A DNA stretch of 64,000 nt from Paractinoplanes ovalisporus (GTDB lineage: Bacteria; Actinomycetota; Actinomycetes; Mycobacteriales; Micromonosporaceae), in assembly GCF_016834655.1 (NCBI RefSeq), contig NZ_JAENHP010000031.1:1-64000 (forward strand), written 5' to 3'. Both the position numbers and the translations under genes were made by a program. The notes beneath the pieces are model-generated. The model did no database searches and was not told the DNA's origin. It saw only the letters and a program-made list of their open reading frames with translations. Of the stretch, positions 7,478-17,505 are shown piece by piece. Positions within the stretch are counted from its first letter, which is position 1. Every line of letters starts with the position of its first letter.

Positions 7478-8803
7478 ATGAGCGACTCGCCCCTGATCGA
7501 CAGCCTCACCGCGGCCGTCGAGGCCCGGCCCGACGACCTGACGCTGCGCCTGCACCTGGCCGAGTTGCTGGTGGGCGCGGGGCGGGGCGCCGAGGCGATC
7601 GGGCACGCCGCTCAGGTCCTGGCCCGTGAGCCGGGCAACGCCGCCGCGCAGAAGCTGATGACCTCGGCGCTCGGCTCCCCGACCGCGGCGGCGCCCGAGT
7701 CTCCCAAGCGCGCCGACGCCGACACCGTTTCTCCCCAGCCCGCCGGCACCGGGTCTCCTCAACCCGCCGGCACCGTCGGGCCCGAGTCTTCCCCGCCCGC
7801 CGGCACTGGGTCTCCTCAACCCGCCGGCACCGTTGACTGGGCCGCCATGGAACAGGATCTCGGCGACATCGTGCCGCCGCGCTTCTCCCACGAGCAGGAA
7901 CCCGTCCAGGGGCACGAGGACCGCACGTTCGACATCGAGACCTCCACCGTCACCCTGGCCGACGTCGGCGGCATGCAGGAGGTCAAGAAGCGGCTCGAGA
8001 TCTCGTTCCTCGGCCCGTTGAAGAACCCCAAGCTCCGTACGCTGTTCGGCAAGAGCCTGCGCGGCGGTCTGCTGCTCTACGGCCCGCCCGGCTGCGGCAA
8101 GACGTTCCTGGCCCGCGCGGTCGCCGGCGAGATGGGGGCCTCGTTCATCTCCCTGTCGATCACCGACGTGCTCAACATGTGGGTCGGCAGCTCCGAGCGC
8201 AACCTGCACGACCTGTTCCAGTCGGCCCGCGGCCACGCGCCCTGCGTGCTGTTCCTCGACGAGATCGACGCGCTCGGTCACAAGCGCAGCCAGCTCAACT
8301 CGTCGTCCATGCGTACGGTGGTCAACCAGCTGCTCACCGAGCTCGACGGCGTCGACGGCAACAACGACGGCGTCTTCGTCCTCGCCGCCACCAACGCGCC
8401 CTGGGACATCGACTCGGCGCTGCGCCGCCCCGGCCGGCTCGACCGCACCCTGCTCGTGCTGCCGCCGGACAAGCCGGCCCGGTCCGCGATCCTGCACTAC
8501 CACCTGCGCGACCGCCCGGTGGCCGGCGTCGACCTGGGCAAGGTGGCCGACGCGACCGAGAACTACTCCGGCGCCGACCTCGCGCACGTCTGCGAGACCG
8601 CGGCCGAGTTCGCCATGCGCGACTCCATCACCAGCGGCGAGATCCGCATGATCAACCAGTCGGACATGATGGCCGCCGCCCGCGAGGTGCGCCCGTCCAC
8701 CGACGGCTGGTTCGCCACGGCCCGCAACGTGGCGATGTTCGCCAACGAGTCCGGGGAGTACGACGACCTCGCGGCCTACCTGAAGAAGCGCAAGATCCGG
8801 TGA
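7478..8803 (+). CDS. AAA+ ATPase with N-terminal TPR-like region
   Basis: 441 residues. Residues 1-65 look like TPR helices, 70-120 are a Pro/Gly/Thr-rich linker with repeated SPQPAGT, and about 150-400 form a FtsH/Cdc48-type AAA+ domain with Walker A GPPGCGKT (from residue 202), Walker B VLFLDEID (near 261) and arginine fingers in RRPGRLDR. No protease or transmembrane segment is visible, so it is probably an unfoldase or remodelling ATPase. It overlaps the start of a TPR membrane protein (GTGA), suggesting a two-component complex. Substrate unknown. Confidence 0.9.
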   Translation: MSDSPLIDSLTAAVEARPDDLTLRLHLAELLVGAGRGAEAIGHAAQVLAREPGNAAAQKLMTSALGSPTAAAPESPKRADADTVSPQPAGTGSPQPAGTVGPESSPPAGTGSPQPAGTVDWAAMEQDLGDIVPPRFSHEQEPVQGHEDRTFDIETSTVTLADVGGMQEVKKRLEISFLGPLKNPKLRTLFGKSLRGGLLLYGPPGCGKTFLARAVAGEMGASFISLSITDVLNMWVGSSERNLHDLFQSARGHAPCVLFLDEIDALGHKRSQLNSSSMRTVVNQLLTELDGVDGNNDGVFVLAATNAPWDIDSALRRPGRLDRTLLVLPPDKPARSAILHYHLRDRPVAGVDLGKVADATENYSGADLAHVCETAAEFAMRDSITSGEIRMINQSDMMAAAREVRPSTDGWFATARNVAMFANESGEYDDLAAYLKKRKIR

Positions 8804-9942
8804 CGTCGCCGCCCGGGGCGTACTGGCGGGCGCAGCGGCTGGCCGAAGTCGGGCACTACGACCAGGCCGAGCGGGTCGCCCGCGAAGGGCTGGCCGAAGC
8901 GCCGGCCGACGGATGGCTGCTCACCCTGCTCGCCTCGGTGCTGCGGCTGCGGCGTGACTACGCGGCCGCCTTGCGCGGGGCCGACGCCGCCGTCGCGGCC
9001 GCACCCCGGCTGGCCGACGCGCACCTGGAACGCGCCGAGAACCTGATCGTGCTGGTGCGCTCGAAGGAGGCGGTCGACGCGGCGGCCGAGGCGGTCAGGC
9101 TCGAACCCGAGGATGCGTCCGGACACTTCGTACTGGCCCGGGCGCTGGCCACGGCGCGCAACTTCGACCGGGCCCGGGCCGCCGCCGCGCACGGGCGGTC
9201 ACTCGCCCCGAGGTCGGTCGAGGGACTGCTCACGGTGGCCGATGTGGAACGCGACGCGGGCAACCGGGAGCCCGCCCTCGCGGCGGCTCACGCGGCGCTC
9301 GCCATCGACCCCGACAACGCGTACGGGCGCTGGTTGATCGCCATGCTCGACGCCGAGCGGCTGCGGGTCCGGCGTTCGATGCGCGCGCTGCGGGAGGTGG
9401 CCCGCGACAATCCCGCGCGGGCCGACGTGGTGTCGATGACGTGGCCGATCCGGGGCGTGCTGAGCGGGCTGCGCCGGGGTCTGGCCGCGAGCGCCGGCCT
9501 GGTCTGCGTGCTGCTGCTCGTGACACTCTGGTGGTGGCCGCCGGTGGGCACGCTCGCCCGGATCGTCGCGGCGGTGCTGGCGGCGGTGATGGCCGGGTTC
9601 GCGGCCCGGGTGCTGATCCCGGCGGGCCGGTTGCCGTGGCGGTGCCTGAGCCTGCTGCCCCCACTGATGCGCCGGGCCGACACCGCCGGGCTGGCCCTCA
9701 CCGGGGTGGCGGTGGTGCTGCTGGGGCTGTTCGGGGCCGTGCCGTGGTGGCCGCTGCCGGTGATCGCGCTCGCCGTGACCCCGGTGCTGTGGGTGCTCGG
9801 CCTGACCGAACTGCTCGGCGCAGGCCTCGACGACCCGGGCAGCCGCCAGGCCCTCGCCGACTGGAGCAACGAACTGCGCGACTGGTGGCGCACCACAAAG
9901 AAGGACCTGCGCGACACCTGGAAGGACGACAGACCCGCATAA
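8800..9942 (+). CDS. TPR-repeat membrane protein
   Basis: 380 residues starting at GTG, overlapping the AAA+ ATPase stop. About five TPR units occupy residues 1-215, followed by roughly four hydrophobic segments (about 228-350) and a charged C-terminal tail with the pattern LRDWWRTTKKDLRDTW. The TPR region probably faces the cytoplasm and could dock the TPR-containing ATPase at the membrane. I recognise no enzymatic motif. The function is inferred only from domain type and translational coupling. Confidence 0.85.
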   Translation: MTSPPGAYWRAQRLAEVGHYDQAERVAREGLAEAPADGWLLTLLASVLRLRRDYAAALRGADAAVAAAPRLADAHLERAENLIVLVRSKEAVDAAAEAVRLEPEDASGHFVLARALATARNFDRARAAAAHGRSLAPRSVEGLLTVADVERDAGNREPALAAAHAALAIDPDNAYGRWLIAMLDAERLRVRRSMRALREVARDNPARADVVSMTWPIRGVLSGLRRGLAASAGLVCVLLLVTLWWWPPVGTLARIVAAVLAAVMAGFAARVLIPAGRLPWRCLSLLPPLMRRADTAGLALTGVAVVLLGLFGAVPWWPLPVIALAVTPVLWVLGLTELLGAGLDDPGSRQALADWSNELRDWWRTTKKDLRDTWKDDRPA

Positions 9943-9950
9943 CCCCGCGG

Positions 9951-10232
9951 CGCCGCGCCTGGCCTCATCGCGTCGCGCCTGACCTCATCGCATCGCGTCG
10001 CGCCTGACCTCATCGCATCGCGTCGCGCCTGACCTCATCGCGCCGCGCTTGACTCCATCGCGCCGCGCCTGGCCTCACCGCGCCGCGCCTGGCCTCACCG
10101 CGCCGCGCCTGGCCTCACCGCGTCGCGTCTGACCCCATCGCGTCGCGTCTGACCTCGCCGCGTCGCGTCTGACCTCGCCGCGTCGCGTCTGACCTCGCCG
10201 CGCTGCGTCTGACCTCGCCGCGCCGCGCCCTT
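9951..10232. repeat. 20-bp tandem repeat array, about 14 degenerate copies
   Basis: The convergent gap between the TPR gene and the YcnI-like gene opens with about 280 bp of a 20-bp unit of the type CGTCGCGTCTGACCTCGCCG. Copies drift gradually from left to right, as expected for replication slippage or unequal exchange. Stop-free frames through it are low-complexity and I do not regard them as genes. Confidence 0.9.
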
Positions 10233-10254
10233 TGCCTCTCTGCGCCTCGCCGCA

Positions 10255-10418
10255 AAGCGAACACTCGTTTCGGCTGAACTCTCCACCCGGCCCGCCATCG
10301 CGGACATGCATGGTCCGCCCCGCGAACGAACGTTAATTCCGGCGAGATCCCAACCTGGCCAGCCTTCGCGGACAAGCATGGTCCGACTTGCAAACGAACG
10401 TTCGTTCCGTGCAAGCGT
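10255..10418. repeat. About 66-bp direct repeat (two and a half copies) with internal hairpins
   Basis: Units begin near 10257, 10322 and 10390 with a GCRAACG... motif. Each full unit holds a small hairpin of the form CGGAC-loop-GTCCG (near 10302 and 10369). The third unit contains the perfect palindrome AACGAACGTTCGTT (10393-10406). GC content is visibly lower than in the neighbouring 20-bp array. Role unknown; it lies between convergent genes, just before the terminator of the minus-strand gene. Confidence 0.8.
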
Positions 10419-10421
10419 TCA

Positions 10422-10463
10422 CGCGGGCCGTCCGCCTGCTGAATCACCAGCGGACGGCCCGCG
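10422..10463 (-). terminator. Strong hairpin terminator of the YcnI-like gene
   Basis: A perfect 14-bp stem (CGCGGGCCGTCCGC with its complement) around a 14-nt loop begins 11 bp after the stop codon of the minus-strand YcnI-like gene. It may also stop transcripts coming from the plus strand. Confidence 0.88.
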
Positions 10464-10473
10464 CGATGCTGTC

Positions 10474-11232
10474 CTACTTCTCGGCCTTGGCGGTGTCGGT
10501 GGTGGTGGTCGCGGCGGCCGGCTCGGGGCGGCGGGCCGACCGGGCGTAGGCCAGCATGGCCACGATCAGCGCGAGCACACCGGCGACCAGCCCGGCGATG
10601 CCGTAGCCGTCCGTGCCACTCGAGCTCTCGCTCTCGGTGGCTGGCGCGGCGGCCTCGGCGGTCGGCGCCGCGGCGGCGGTGTCGCTGCCCTCGGCCGCGC
10701 CCGCGACCAGCTTGAGCACCGGCGCCGGCGACTCCGGCTCGGTGCCGTCGGTGGAGGGCTCGTCGATCCAGCGGACGACCGTGCCGTCGGAGTAGGTCTG
10801 CAGCGCCTTGAAGACCATGTCGCCCTCGGCGGGCAGCGGGCCCAGCGAGACGTCGAACTCCTGGAACTGGTGCGGCTTGATGTCCGAGCCCGACTTCGCG
10901 GTCCACGTGATCTTCGAGACGGCCTCGGTGATCTGCGCGCCGTGCGCCTCGAGCGGCTTGTCCAGCTTCGAGATCGTGGTGGCCACGTCCCAGCCGGTCA
11001 GCGGCTTGATCGACACCGACGCGACCGGCTTGTCGGCCGGCAGGTTGATCTCGACCTTGGTGGTGGACGTGCTGTCGGACTCGTTGGGCACCCGGAAGGT
11101 GACCTTGGAGTATCCGCCGGCCGTCGCGGTGTCGGGGTTCACCGTGACGTGAGCGAGGGCGGGGGAGGCCAGCGCGAGGGTGAAACCGAGGACGGTGGCG
11201 CCCACTACGGCCGAGCGCTTGAGCAGGGACAT
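10474..11232 (-). CDS. YcnI-like DUF1775 copper-binding secreted protein
   Basis: 252 residues: signal peptide (MSLLKRS... to ALA, about residues 1-26), a mature N-terminus starting HVTVNPD, a YcnI-type beta-sandwich (about 27-165), an Ala/Glu/Ser-rich linker and a C-terminal membrane helix (YGIAGLVAGVLALIVAMLAYA). In YcnI the histidine exposed by signal cleavage helps bind Cu(II), and that histidine is present here. The start is the ATG with a nearby AAGG. It lies downstream of a kinase/regulator pair on the same strand, with an 88-bp gap. Confidence 0.93.
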   Translation of the reverse strand: MSLLKRSAVVGATVLGFTLALASPALAHVTVNPDTATAGGYSKVTFRVPNESDSTSTTKVEINLPADKPVASVSIKPLTGWDVATTISKLDKPLEAHGAQITEAVSKITWTAKSGSDIKPHQFQEFDVSLGPLPAEGDMVFKALQTYSDGTVVRWIDEPSTDGTEPESPAPVLKLVAGAAEGSDTAAAAPTAEAAAPATESESSSGTDGYGIAGLVAGVLALIVAMLAYARSARRPEPAAATTTTDTAKAEK

Positions 11233-11320
11233 CCTTGTCGAACCTTCCGCGTGGGGGGATGCCCGGTGCCGGGCACTCCCCGTTGGTCGCTCCCCGGGTC
11301 CAGATAGTTCCCGACGATTT

Positions 11321-12673
11321 TCAGCGAAGTGCGGGCAGCCGCACGTCGACCCGCAACCCCGGCCCGGCGTCGCCCAGGGTGACGATTCCGCCGTGCCGTC
11401 GTACCAGCTCGCGGACGATCGCCAGCCCCAGCCCGGAACCGCCGGCGTCGCGCGCCCGGGCATCGTCGAGCCGGGTGAACCGGTCGAAGACCCGCTCCCG
11501 GTCGGCCGCCGGGATGCCCGGCCCGTCGTCGGTGACGGTGATCAAGCGGTGGGTCCCGTTGGCGCTCACCGTGACCTGCACGTGGGCCTTGGCGTGACGC
11601 ACCGCGTTGTCGAGCAGGTTGGCCACCACCCGGCCGAGCGCGTCGGGCTCGCCGGTGACCTCCATCGGCGCCGACGGCCGCACATAGGTGACCGAGGGGT
11701 AGCGGTCGCTGACGTCGCCGACCAGGGCGCCCAGGTCGACCGAGCGGAACGGCGCCGCGACGACCCGGCCGCCCCCGTCGTCGGCGCGGGCGAGCAGCAG
11801 CAGGTCGTCGACCAGGCGGCTGAGCCGGTCGACGTCGGTGAGCAGGTCGGTCGACAACCCCTGCCAGTCGGTGTCGGGCAGCCGCTGGGCGACCTCGAGC
11901 TCCGTACGCATGTTGGTCAGCGGGCTGCGCAGCTCGTGGGCGGCGTCGGCGACGAACGCGCGCTGTTTGGTGCGGGCCGATTCGAGCCGGTGCAGCATGC
12001 CGTTGAGGGTGACCGCCAGCCGGTGGATCTCGTCACGGGACTCCGGCACGGGCAGGCGGCCCTCGCGCGTACCCCCGGTGATCTCCTCGGCCCCGGCCCG
12101 CAGCGCGTCGACCGGGTGCAGCGCGGCGCCCAGGGCCCGCCACAGCACGATCGCCAGCAGCGCGATGAGCAGCGGGAACGTCACCAGCAGGGCGAGCCGC
12201 AGGATGTGCACACCCTGCCGCAGATCGTTGGTCGAGCGGGCGACCAGAACCCGGATCGGGTCGGTCGGCGCGCCGGCCGTCATCATCACCACGCGGGCGT
12301 CGCCGGGCAGACCGATCCGGCTGCCCGGGATCTCGCGTACGTCACCGTCGGCCAGCCCGCGCAGTTCGTCCTCGTGCAGCATCGGCACCAGCCGGTCGGC
12401 GCCGGCCGACATCGCCAGCACCCGCCCCTGCGAGTCGATGACCTGCACCTGCATGGCCGGATTGGCCTCGATACGCTGGCTCAGCTGCTTCTGCGAGACC
12501 AGCTTGACCACGCCCTGGGCGGTCTCCCGGGCCTCGGTGTTGATCGCGCGCAGCATCGCGAAGTTGAGCACCCCGATCAGCAGCACGCCGCCGGCGGCCA
12601 GGCCGATGGTCAGCGCCAGCACCGAGACCAGCACCAGCCGGGCCCGGAGGCTGAGCTCGCGGGGACTCTTCAT
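11321..12673 (-). CDS. Sensor histidine kinase (HAMP-HisKA-HATPase)
   Basis: 450-residue membrane kinase. Transmembrane helix at about residues 12-40, extracytoplasmic sensor about 41-155, second helix about 157-178, then HAMP, a DHp domain with His246 in FVADAAHELRSPLTN, and an ATPase domain (NLLDNAVRHA, DDGPGIP, GSGLGLAIV). Its ATG follows directly on the TAG of the upstream response regulator, so the two form an operon. The signal is unknown. The adjacent YcnI-like gene could be a clue to copper or envelope stress (inference). Confidence 0.95.
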   Translation of the reverse strand: MKSPRELSLRARLVLVSVLALTIGLAAGGVLLIGVLNFAMLRAINTEARETAQGVVKLVSQKQLSQRIEANPAMQVQVIDSQGRVLAMSAGADRLVPMLHEDELRGLADGDVREIPGSRIGLPGDARVVMMTAGAPTDPIRVLVARSTNDLRQGVHILRLALLVTFPLLIALLAIVLWRALGAALHPVDALRAGAEEITGGTREGRLPVPESRDEIHRLAVTLNGMLHRLESARTKQRAFVADAAHELRSPLTNMRTELEVAQRLPDTDWQGLSTDLLTDVDRLSRLVDDLLLLARADDGGGRVVAAPFRSVDLGALVGDVSDRYPSVTYVRPSAPMEVTGEPDALGRVVANLLDNAVRHAKAHVQVTVSANGTHRLITVTDDGPGIPAADRERVFDRFTRLDDARARDAGGSGLGLAIVRELVRRHGGIVTLGDAGPGLRVDVRLPALR

Positions 12674-13333
12674 CTAGCGGGCCGCCAGCCGGTAGCCGGC
12701 GCCGCGCACCGTCTCCAGGCGTTCCCGCCCGATCTTGCGGCGGACGTAGCCCACGTACACCTCGACGGCGTTCGGGGCCGTCTCGAGCGCCGCGTCCCAC
12801 ACGTGGTCGAGCAGCTCGATCTTGCTGACCACCTCGCCGGGGCGGCGCATCAGATATTCGAGCAGCGCGAACTCGCGCGCCGTGAGTGTCACCTCCTCGC
12901 CCGCCACGAGCACCCGCCGCTCGGCCGGGTCGAGCTCGACGTCGCCGTGGCGCAGCACCACCGGGCGCTCGTGCACTCCGCGTCGCAGCAGCGCCCGCAG
13001 CCGGGCGAGCAGGACGACGTACGAGAAAGGCTTGGTCAGATAGTCGTCGGCGCCGCAGTCCAGACCGTCGGCCTGGTCGTACTCGCCGTCCTTGGCCGAC
13101 AGCATCAGCACCGGCACCCAGTTCTGCTCGGCCCGCAGCTGACGCACCACCCGATAGCCGCTCAGCCTGGGCAGCATCACGTCCAGGATCATCGCGTCGT
13201 AACCGCCGTGACGGGCCATCTCGAGCCCGTCCTGACCGTCACCCGACACGTCGACCGCGAAGCCCTCGGCCTGCAGTCCACGCTGCAGCGCGGCGGCAAG
13301 CCGCGCTTCGTCCTCCACCACCAGCAACCGCAC
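12674..13333 (-). CDS. OmpR/PhoB-family response regulator
   Basis: 219 residues from a GTG preceded by AAAGG; an ATG 27 bp further upstream is less likely. The receiver domain has the phospho-acceptor Asp51 (MILDVMLPRLSGY), the switch Lys in DYLTKPF, and a C-terminal winged-helix DNA-binding domain (TAREFALLEYLMR, VRGAGYRL). It immediately precedes its kinase, and its promoter faces the LolA-like gene. Confidence 0.95.
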   Translation of the reverse strand: MRLLVVEDEARLAAALQRGLQAEGFAVDVSGDGQDGLEMARHGGYDAMILDVMLPRLSGYRVVRQLRAEQNWVPVLMLSAKDGEYDQADGLDCGADDYLTKPFSYVVLLARLRALLRRGVHERPVVLRHGDVELDPAERRVLVAGEEVTLTAREFALLEYLMRRPGEVVSKIELLDHVWDAALETAPNAVEVYVGYVRRKIGRERLETVRGAGYRLAAR

Positions 13334-13436
13334 CTCATTACCTTTGCATGGCAGGGGCAACCCCTAGGGGCTGCTCTCAGCCCGGTCACAGCGGTGGTGG
13401 CGCACTCTGGTGACAGATCAACGGGAGGTGGACATC

Positions 13437-14576
13437 GTGTCCGTGTTCAGGTCAAGGCCGACGCTCCGGTGGCTCGTGCCGTCGGCCGCGGCGGTCGTCG
13501 TCATCGGAGGCGGTGCGGCGGCGGGAACGATCGTCGCCAGCGCCGACCCCGCGCTGCCCGAGCGCAGCGCCGCGCAGATCCTCGTCGACCTGCAGAACGC
13601 AGACGTCGAGGGGTTCAGCGGAACCATCGTGCAGAGTGCCGATCTGGGTCTGCCGCAGATCGCCGGGCTCACCAGCGACGCGTCGGGCCAGCTGGGCCTG
13701 GCCAGCCTGGTCGCGGGCAGCAACACCGCCCGGGTCTGGTACGCCGGCGAGGACAAGGCCCGCATCGCGCTGCTGGGCACCCAGGGCGAGACCGACGTCA
13801 TCCGCAACGGCCCGGACGTCTGGTTCTGGCAGTCCCAGGAGAACGCCGCGACGCACCTGAAGCTGCCGGCCGATGCCGTGCAGAAGCAGAAGCCGACGGC
13901 CCTGCCGTCCGGTGTGCCGTCGACGCCGCAGGAGGCCGCCGACGCGGCGCTGGCCGCGATCGACGACACCACCAAGGTCAGCACGACCGGCGCGGCCAAG
14001 GTGGCCGACCGGGACGCGTACGAGCTGGTGCTCAGCCCCAAGGCCGACCAGTCGCTGATCGGTCAGGTCCGCCTGGCCGTCGACGCCGAGAAGCACATTC
14101 CGCTGCGCGTGGACGTCTACGCGAAGAACGCCACGAGCCCGGCCGTCCGGGTGGCGTTCCAGCAGATCAGCTTTGACACGCCCGACCCGCAGCAGTTCGT
14201 CTTCAACCCGCCGCCCGGCGCCAAGGTGACGGAGACGAACTCGGACCAGCTCGAGAAGGACGCCGAGAAGGCGGCCAAGGAACACAAGAGCCCCGAGATC
14301 GAGAAGGCCAAGGCTCAGGGCGAGGGCGTGAAGGTCGTCGGCGAGGGCTGGGCGTCGATCGTGACGGCCAAGCTGCCCCAGGCGTCGGACGCCAAGGGTG
14401 AAGAGGGCAAGCAGGCCGAGAGCATGCTGGGCATGCTGCCCGAGGTGAGCGGCACGTGGGGCAAGGGCCGGCTGTTCGCCGGGTCGCTGTTCAGCGTGCT
14501 GGTGACCGACGACGGCCGGGTCTTCGCCGGCGCGGTCGCTCCGGAGTCGCTGTATCAGGCGGCCGCCAAGAAGTAA
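13437..14576 (+). CDS. LolA/RseB-like secreted protein
   Basis: 379 residues from a GTG with GGGAGGTGG just upstream. A membrane-anchor or signal segment (residues 12-34) is followed by a LolA/RseB-type beta-barrel fold (about 40-270), recognisable by AAQILVDLQNADVEGFSGTIVQ and the closing DPQQFVFNPPPGA, then a Lys/Glu-rich stretch and a C-terminal domain. In actinobacteria these proteins are extracytoplasmic and probably handle lipids or lipoproteins, or sense envelope stress. It is divergent from a two-component system that may regulate it. Confidence 0.85.
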   Translation: MSVFRSRPTLRWLVPSAAAVVVIGGGAAAGTIVASADPALPERSAAQILVDLQNADVEGFSGTIVQSADLGLPQIAGLTSDASGQLGLASLVAGSNTARVWYAGEDKARIALLGTQGETDVIRNGPDVWFWQSQENAATHLKLPADAVQKQKPTALPSGVPSTPQEAADAALAAIDDTTKVSTTGAAKVADRDAYELVLSPKADQSLIGQVRLAVDAEKHIPLRVDVYAKNATSPAVRVAFQQISFDTPDPQQFVFNPPPGAKVTETNSDQLEKDAEKAAKEHKSPEIEKAKAQGEGVKVVGEGWASIVTAKLPQASDAKGEEGKQAESMLGMLPEVSGTWGKGRLFAGSLFSVLVTDDGRVFAGAVAPESLYQAAAKK

Positions 14577-14581
14577 CTGGT

Positions 14582-14650
14582 CTCCAATAGTTCTAGAACT
14601 CTCCGCGGCATCTATGCAACACTGCCGTGGAGAGTTCTAGAGCTTTGGAG
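14582..14650 (+). promoter_or_regulatory. Long inverted repeat with two palindromic half-operators before trpB
   Basis: Arms at 14582-14609 and 14624-14650 pair with only three mismatches around a 14-nt loop. Each arm contains a smaller palindrome: AGTTCTAGAACT (14589-14600) and AGTTCTAGAGCT (14633-14644). These resemble GntR-family operators (GT..TA..AC). The right arm covers the ribosome-binding site of trpB, so the element could act both as operator for the operon-encoded GntR protein and as an RNA hairpin hiding the start (inference). Confidence 0.85.
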
Positions 14651-14655
14651 GCGTG

Positions 14656-15803
<1,148 letters not shown>

Positions 15804-15807
<4 letters not shown>

Positions 15808-16814
15808 GCGACCTCATCGAAGCCCGCGACGGGAAAGCCGTGCCGCCCTCGACCCCCGAGCCTGCCCGCGTTGCGACCGTCGCGCCGCAAGGCCGCACGC
15901 TTCTCGTGCCCTATCTGACCGCCGGCCTGACCGAGGACTGGACCGACTACCTGCTCGCCGTCCAGGCCGCGGGCGCCGACGCGATCGAGGTCGGCCTGCC
16001 GTTCTCCGACCCGATGCTCGACGGCGCCACGATCCAGCAGGCGTCCGACCGGGCCCTGGCCCGGGGCGTCACCGTGGCATCGATTCTTCAGGACCTTTCC
16101 CGCGTACGCCCCCAGGTGCGCGTGCCGTTGATCGCCTTCACCTATGCCAACCTGGTGTTCCGTCCGGGCGCCCCCGAGTTCTGCCGGCGGCTGGCCGAGG
16201 CCGGTGTCCGCGGGCTGATCGTGCCCGACCTGCCGCTCGACGAGGCAGCGGCCGTGGAGCGCGCCGCCGCCGAGGCCGGAGTCGACCTGACGTTGCTGGT
16301 CGCGCCGGTCACCACCGACGAGCGGCTGGCCGAGATCGTCTCCCGCAGCCGCGGTTACGTCTACGCGATCAGCCGGATGGGCACCACCGGCGAACGCGCC
16401 GCCCTGGCTTCCTCGGCCGCCGACCTGGCCGCCCGTATCAAAGCCGCCCAGCAGCGGTCCGCGCCATCGCACGCCGCCTCGTCGGCCGCGCCGTCAGCCA
16501 CCACTTCGCTCGCCGCCCCATCGCGCGTCGAGTCGCCGGCCGCGACCGCGGCGGGCCGCAACGGCGCGTCGGGTGCGCGGCTGCCGGTGCTGGTCGGGTT
16601 CGGTGTTTCGGGGCCGGAACAGGCGGTCGAGGCGGGACGCGCCGGAGACGGTGTTGTGGTCGGGTCGGCTCTGATGCGTAGGGTTCTGGACGGTGCCACG
16701 CCCGCCGACCTGGGAGCCGAGGTCGCGGCGATGCGCGCCGCTCTCGACCGTGCCGACCAGGAGGCCTCCGCTGACCACGCCTCGTACGCCGAAATATCAG
16801 GTCATCGCGGCTGA
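15804..16814 (+). CDS. trpA: Tryptophan synthase alpha chain with low-complexity insertion
   Basis: Cleaves indole-3-glycerol phosphate to indole for TrpB. 336 residues against about 265 in the family. Catalytic Glu62 (AIEVGLPFSDP) and Asp73 (MLDGATIQ) are present, as are loop 6 (SRMGTTGER) and the phosphate-binding VLVGFGVSG. The extra length is an N-terminal extension of about 20 residues and an Ala/Ser/Pro-rich insertion (about residues 216-258) just before the VLVGFGVS strand. The insertion lies outside the catalytic motifs, so activity is probably kept. It overlaps trpB and gntR. Confidence 0.95.
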
Positions 16815-17505
16815 CCTGAGCGCCAAGATCCGGGGCGGGGAACTGGCCCCCGGTTCGGCCCTGCCGCCGCAGAAGGAGTTGAGCGGGCTCTACGGCGTCA
16901 CCCTGGCGACGCTGCGGCAGGCGTTGCAGCAGCTGGAGGCCGACGGTCTGCTCTCGCAGCAGCCCGGGCGGGGCACGTTCGTGGCCGAGCCGCGCGCCGC
17001 CTACCGCCTCGACTCGCTGCGCGGCTTCGCCGAGGATCTGCGGGCCCAGGGCCACACGGTCGCCACCCAGATCCTCGGCCAGGCGGTGGGCACGCCGCCG
17101 GCGTGGGCGGCGGCTCACCTCGGCGAGCGGCCCCCGGCCGTACGGCTGGAGCGCCTTCGCCTGCTGGCCGGGCGCCCCGCCGTGCACCAGGTGTCGTGGA
17201 TCCGCGGGGCCGCGCTGGCCGAGGCCGACCTGAGCGCGACCTCGCTCTATCAGGCGCTGGCCGACAGCGGGGTCGCCGTGCACCGGGCGAGCGAGGCCGT
17301 GCGGCCGGGCGCTCTCGACCAGGCCGCGGCCACCCTGCTGCGGCAACCCACGGGCACGCCGGCCTTCCTCTCCGAACGGATCACCTATGGCCTCGACGAC
17401 CGCGCGCTGGTGGCCGACCGCGCGACGATCCTGGGCACGGCGATGGAGATCCGCACCGAGCGGGCCGTGACCGGCCTGTCGATCAGCTGGGCTCAGCTCG
17501 CGTAG
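16771..17505 (+). CDS. GntR-family regulator with UTRA domain (HutC subfamily)
   Basis: About 244 residues: an N-terminal GntR winged helix (YQVIAADLSAKIRGGELAPG, then ATLRQALQQLEADGLL and QPGRGTFV) and a UTRA effector-binding domain (about 90-235). No ATG lies at the expected place. A perfect AGGAGG (16759-16764) is six bases before a CTG at 16771, which I take as the probable start. GTG 16750 is the alternative. The gene overlaps the 3' end of trpA, so it is the third cistron. Its probable operators are the TTCTAGAA palindromes before trpB. Confidence 0.88.
   Translation: MTTPRTPKYQVIAADLSAKIRGGELAPGSALPPQKELSGLYGVTLATLRQALQQLEADGLLSQQPGRGTFVAEPRAAYRLDSLRGFAEDLRAQGHTVATQILGQAVGTPPAWAAAHLGERPPAVRLERLRLLAGRPAVHQVSWIRGAALAEADLSATSLYQALADSGVAVHRASEAVRPGALDQAAATLLRQPTGTPAFLSERITYGLDDRALVADRATILGTAMEIRTERAVTGLSISWAQLA

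Noticed and set aside
11180..14176. 998-codon open frame on the plus strand
   Set aside because: It runs antisense to the kinase and response-regulator genes, which have full catalytic motifs, and has no domain of its own.
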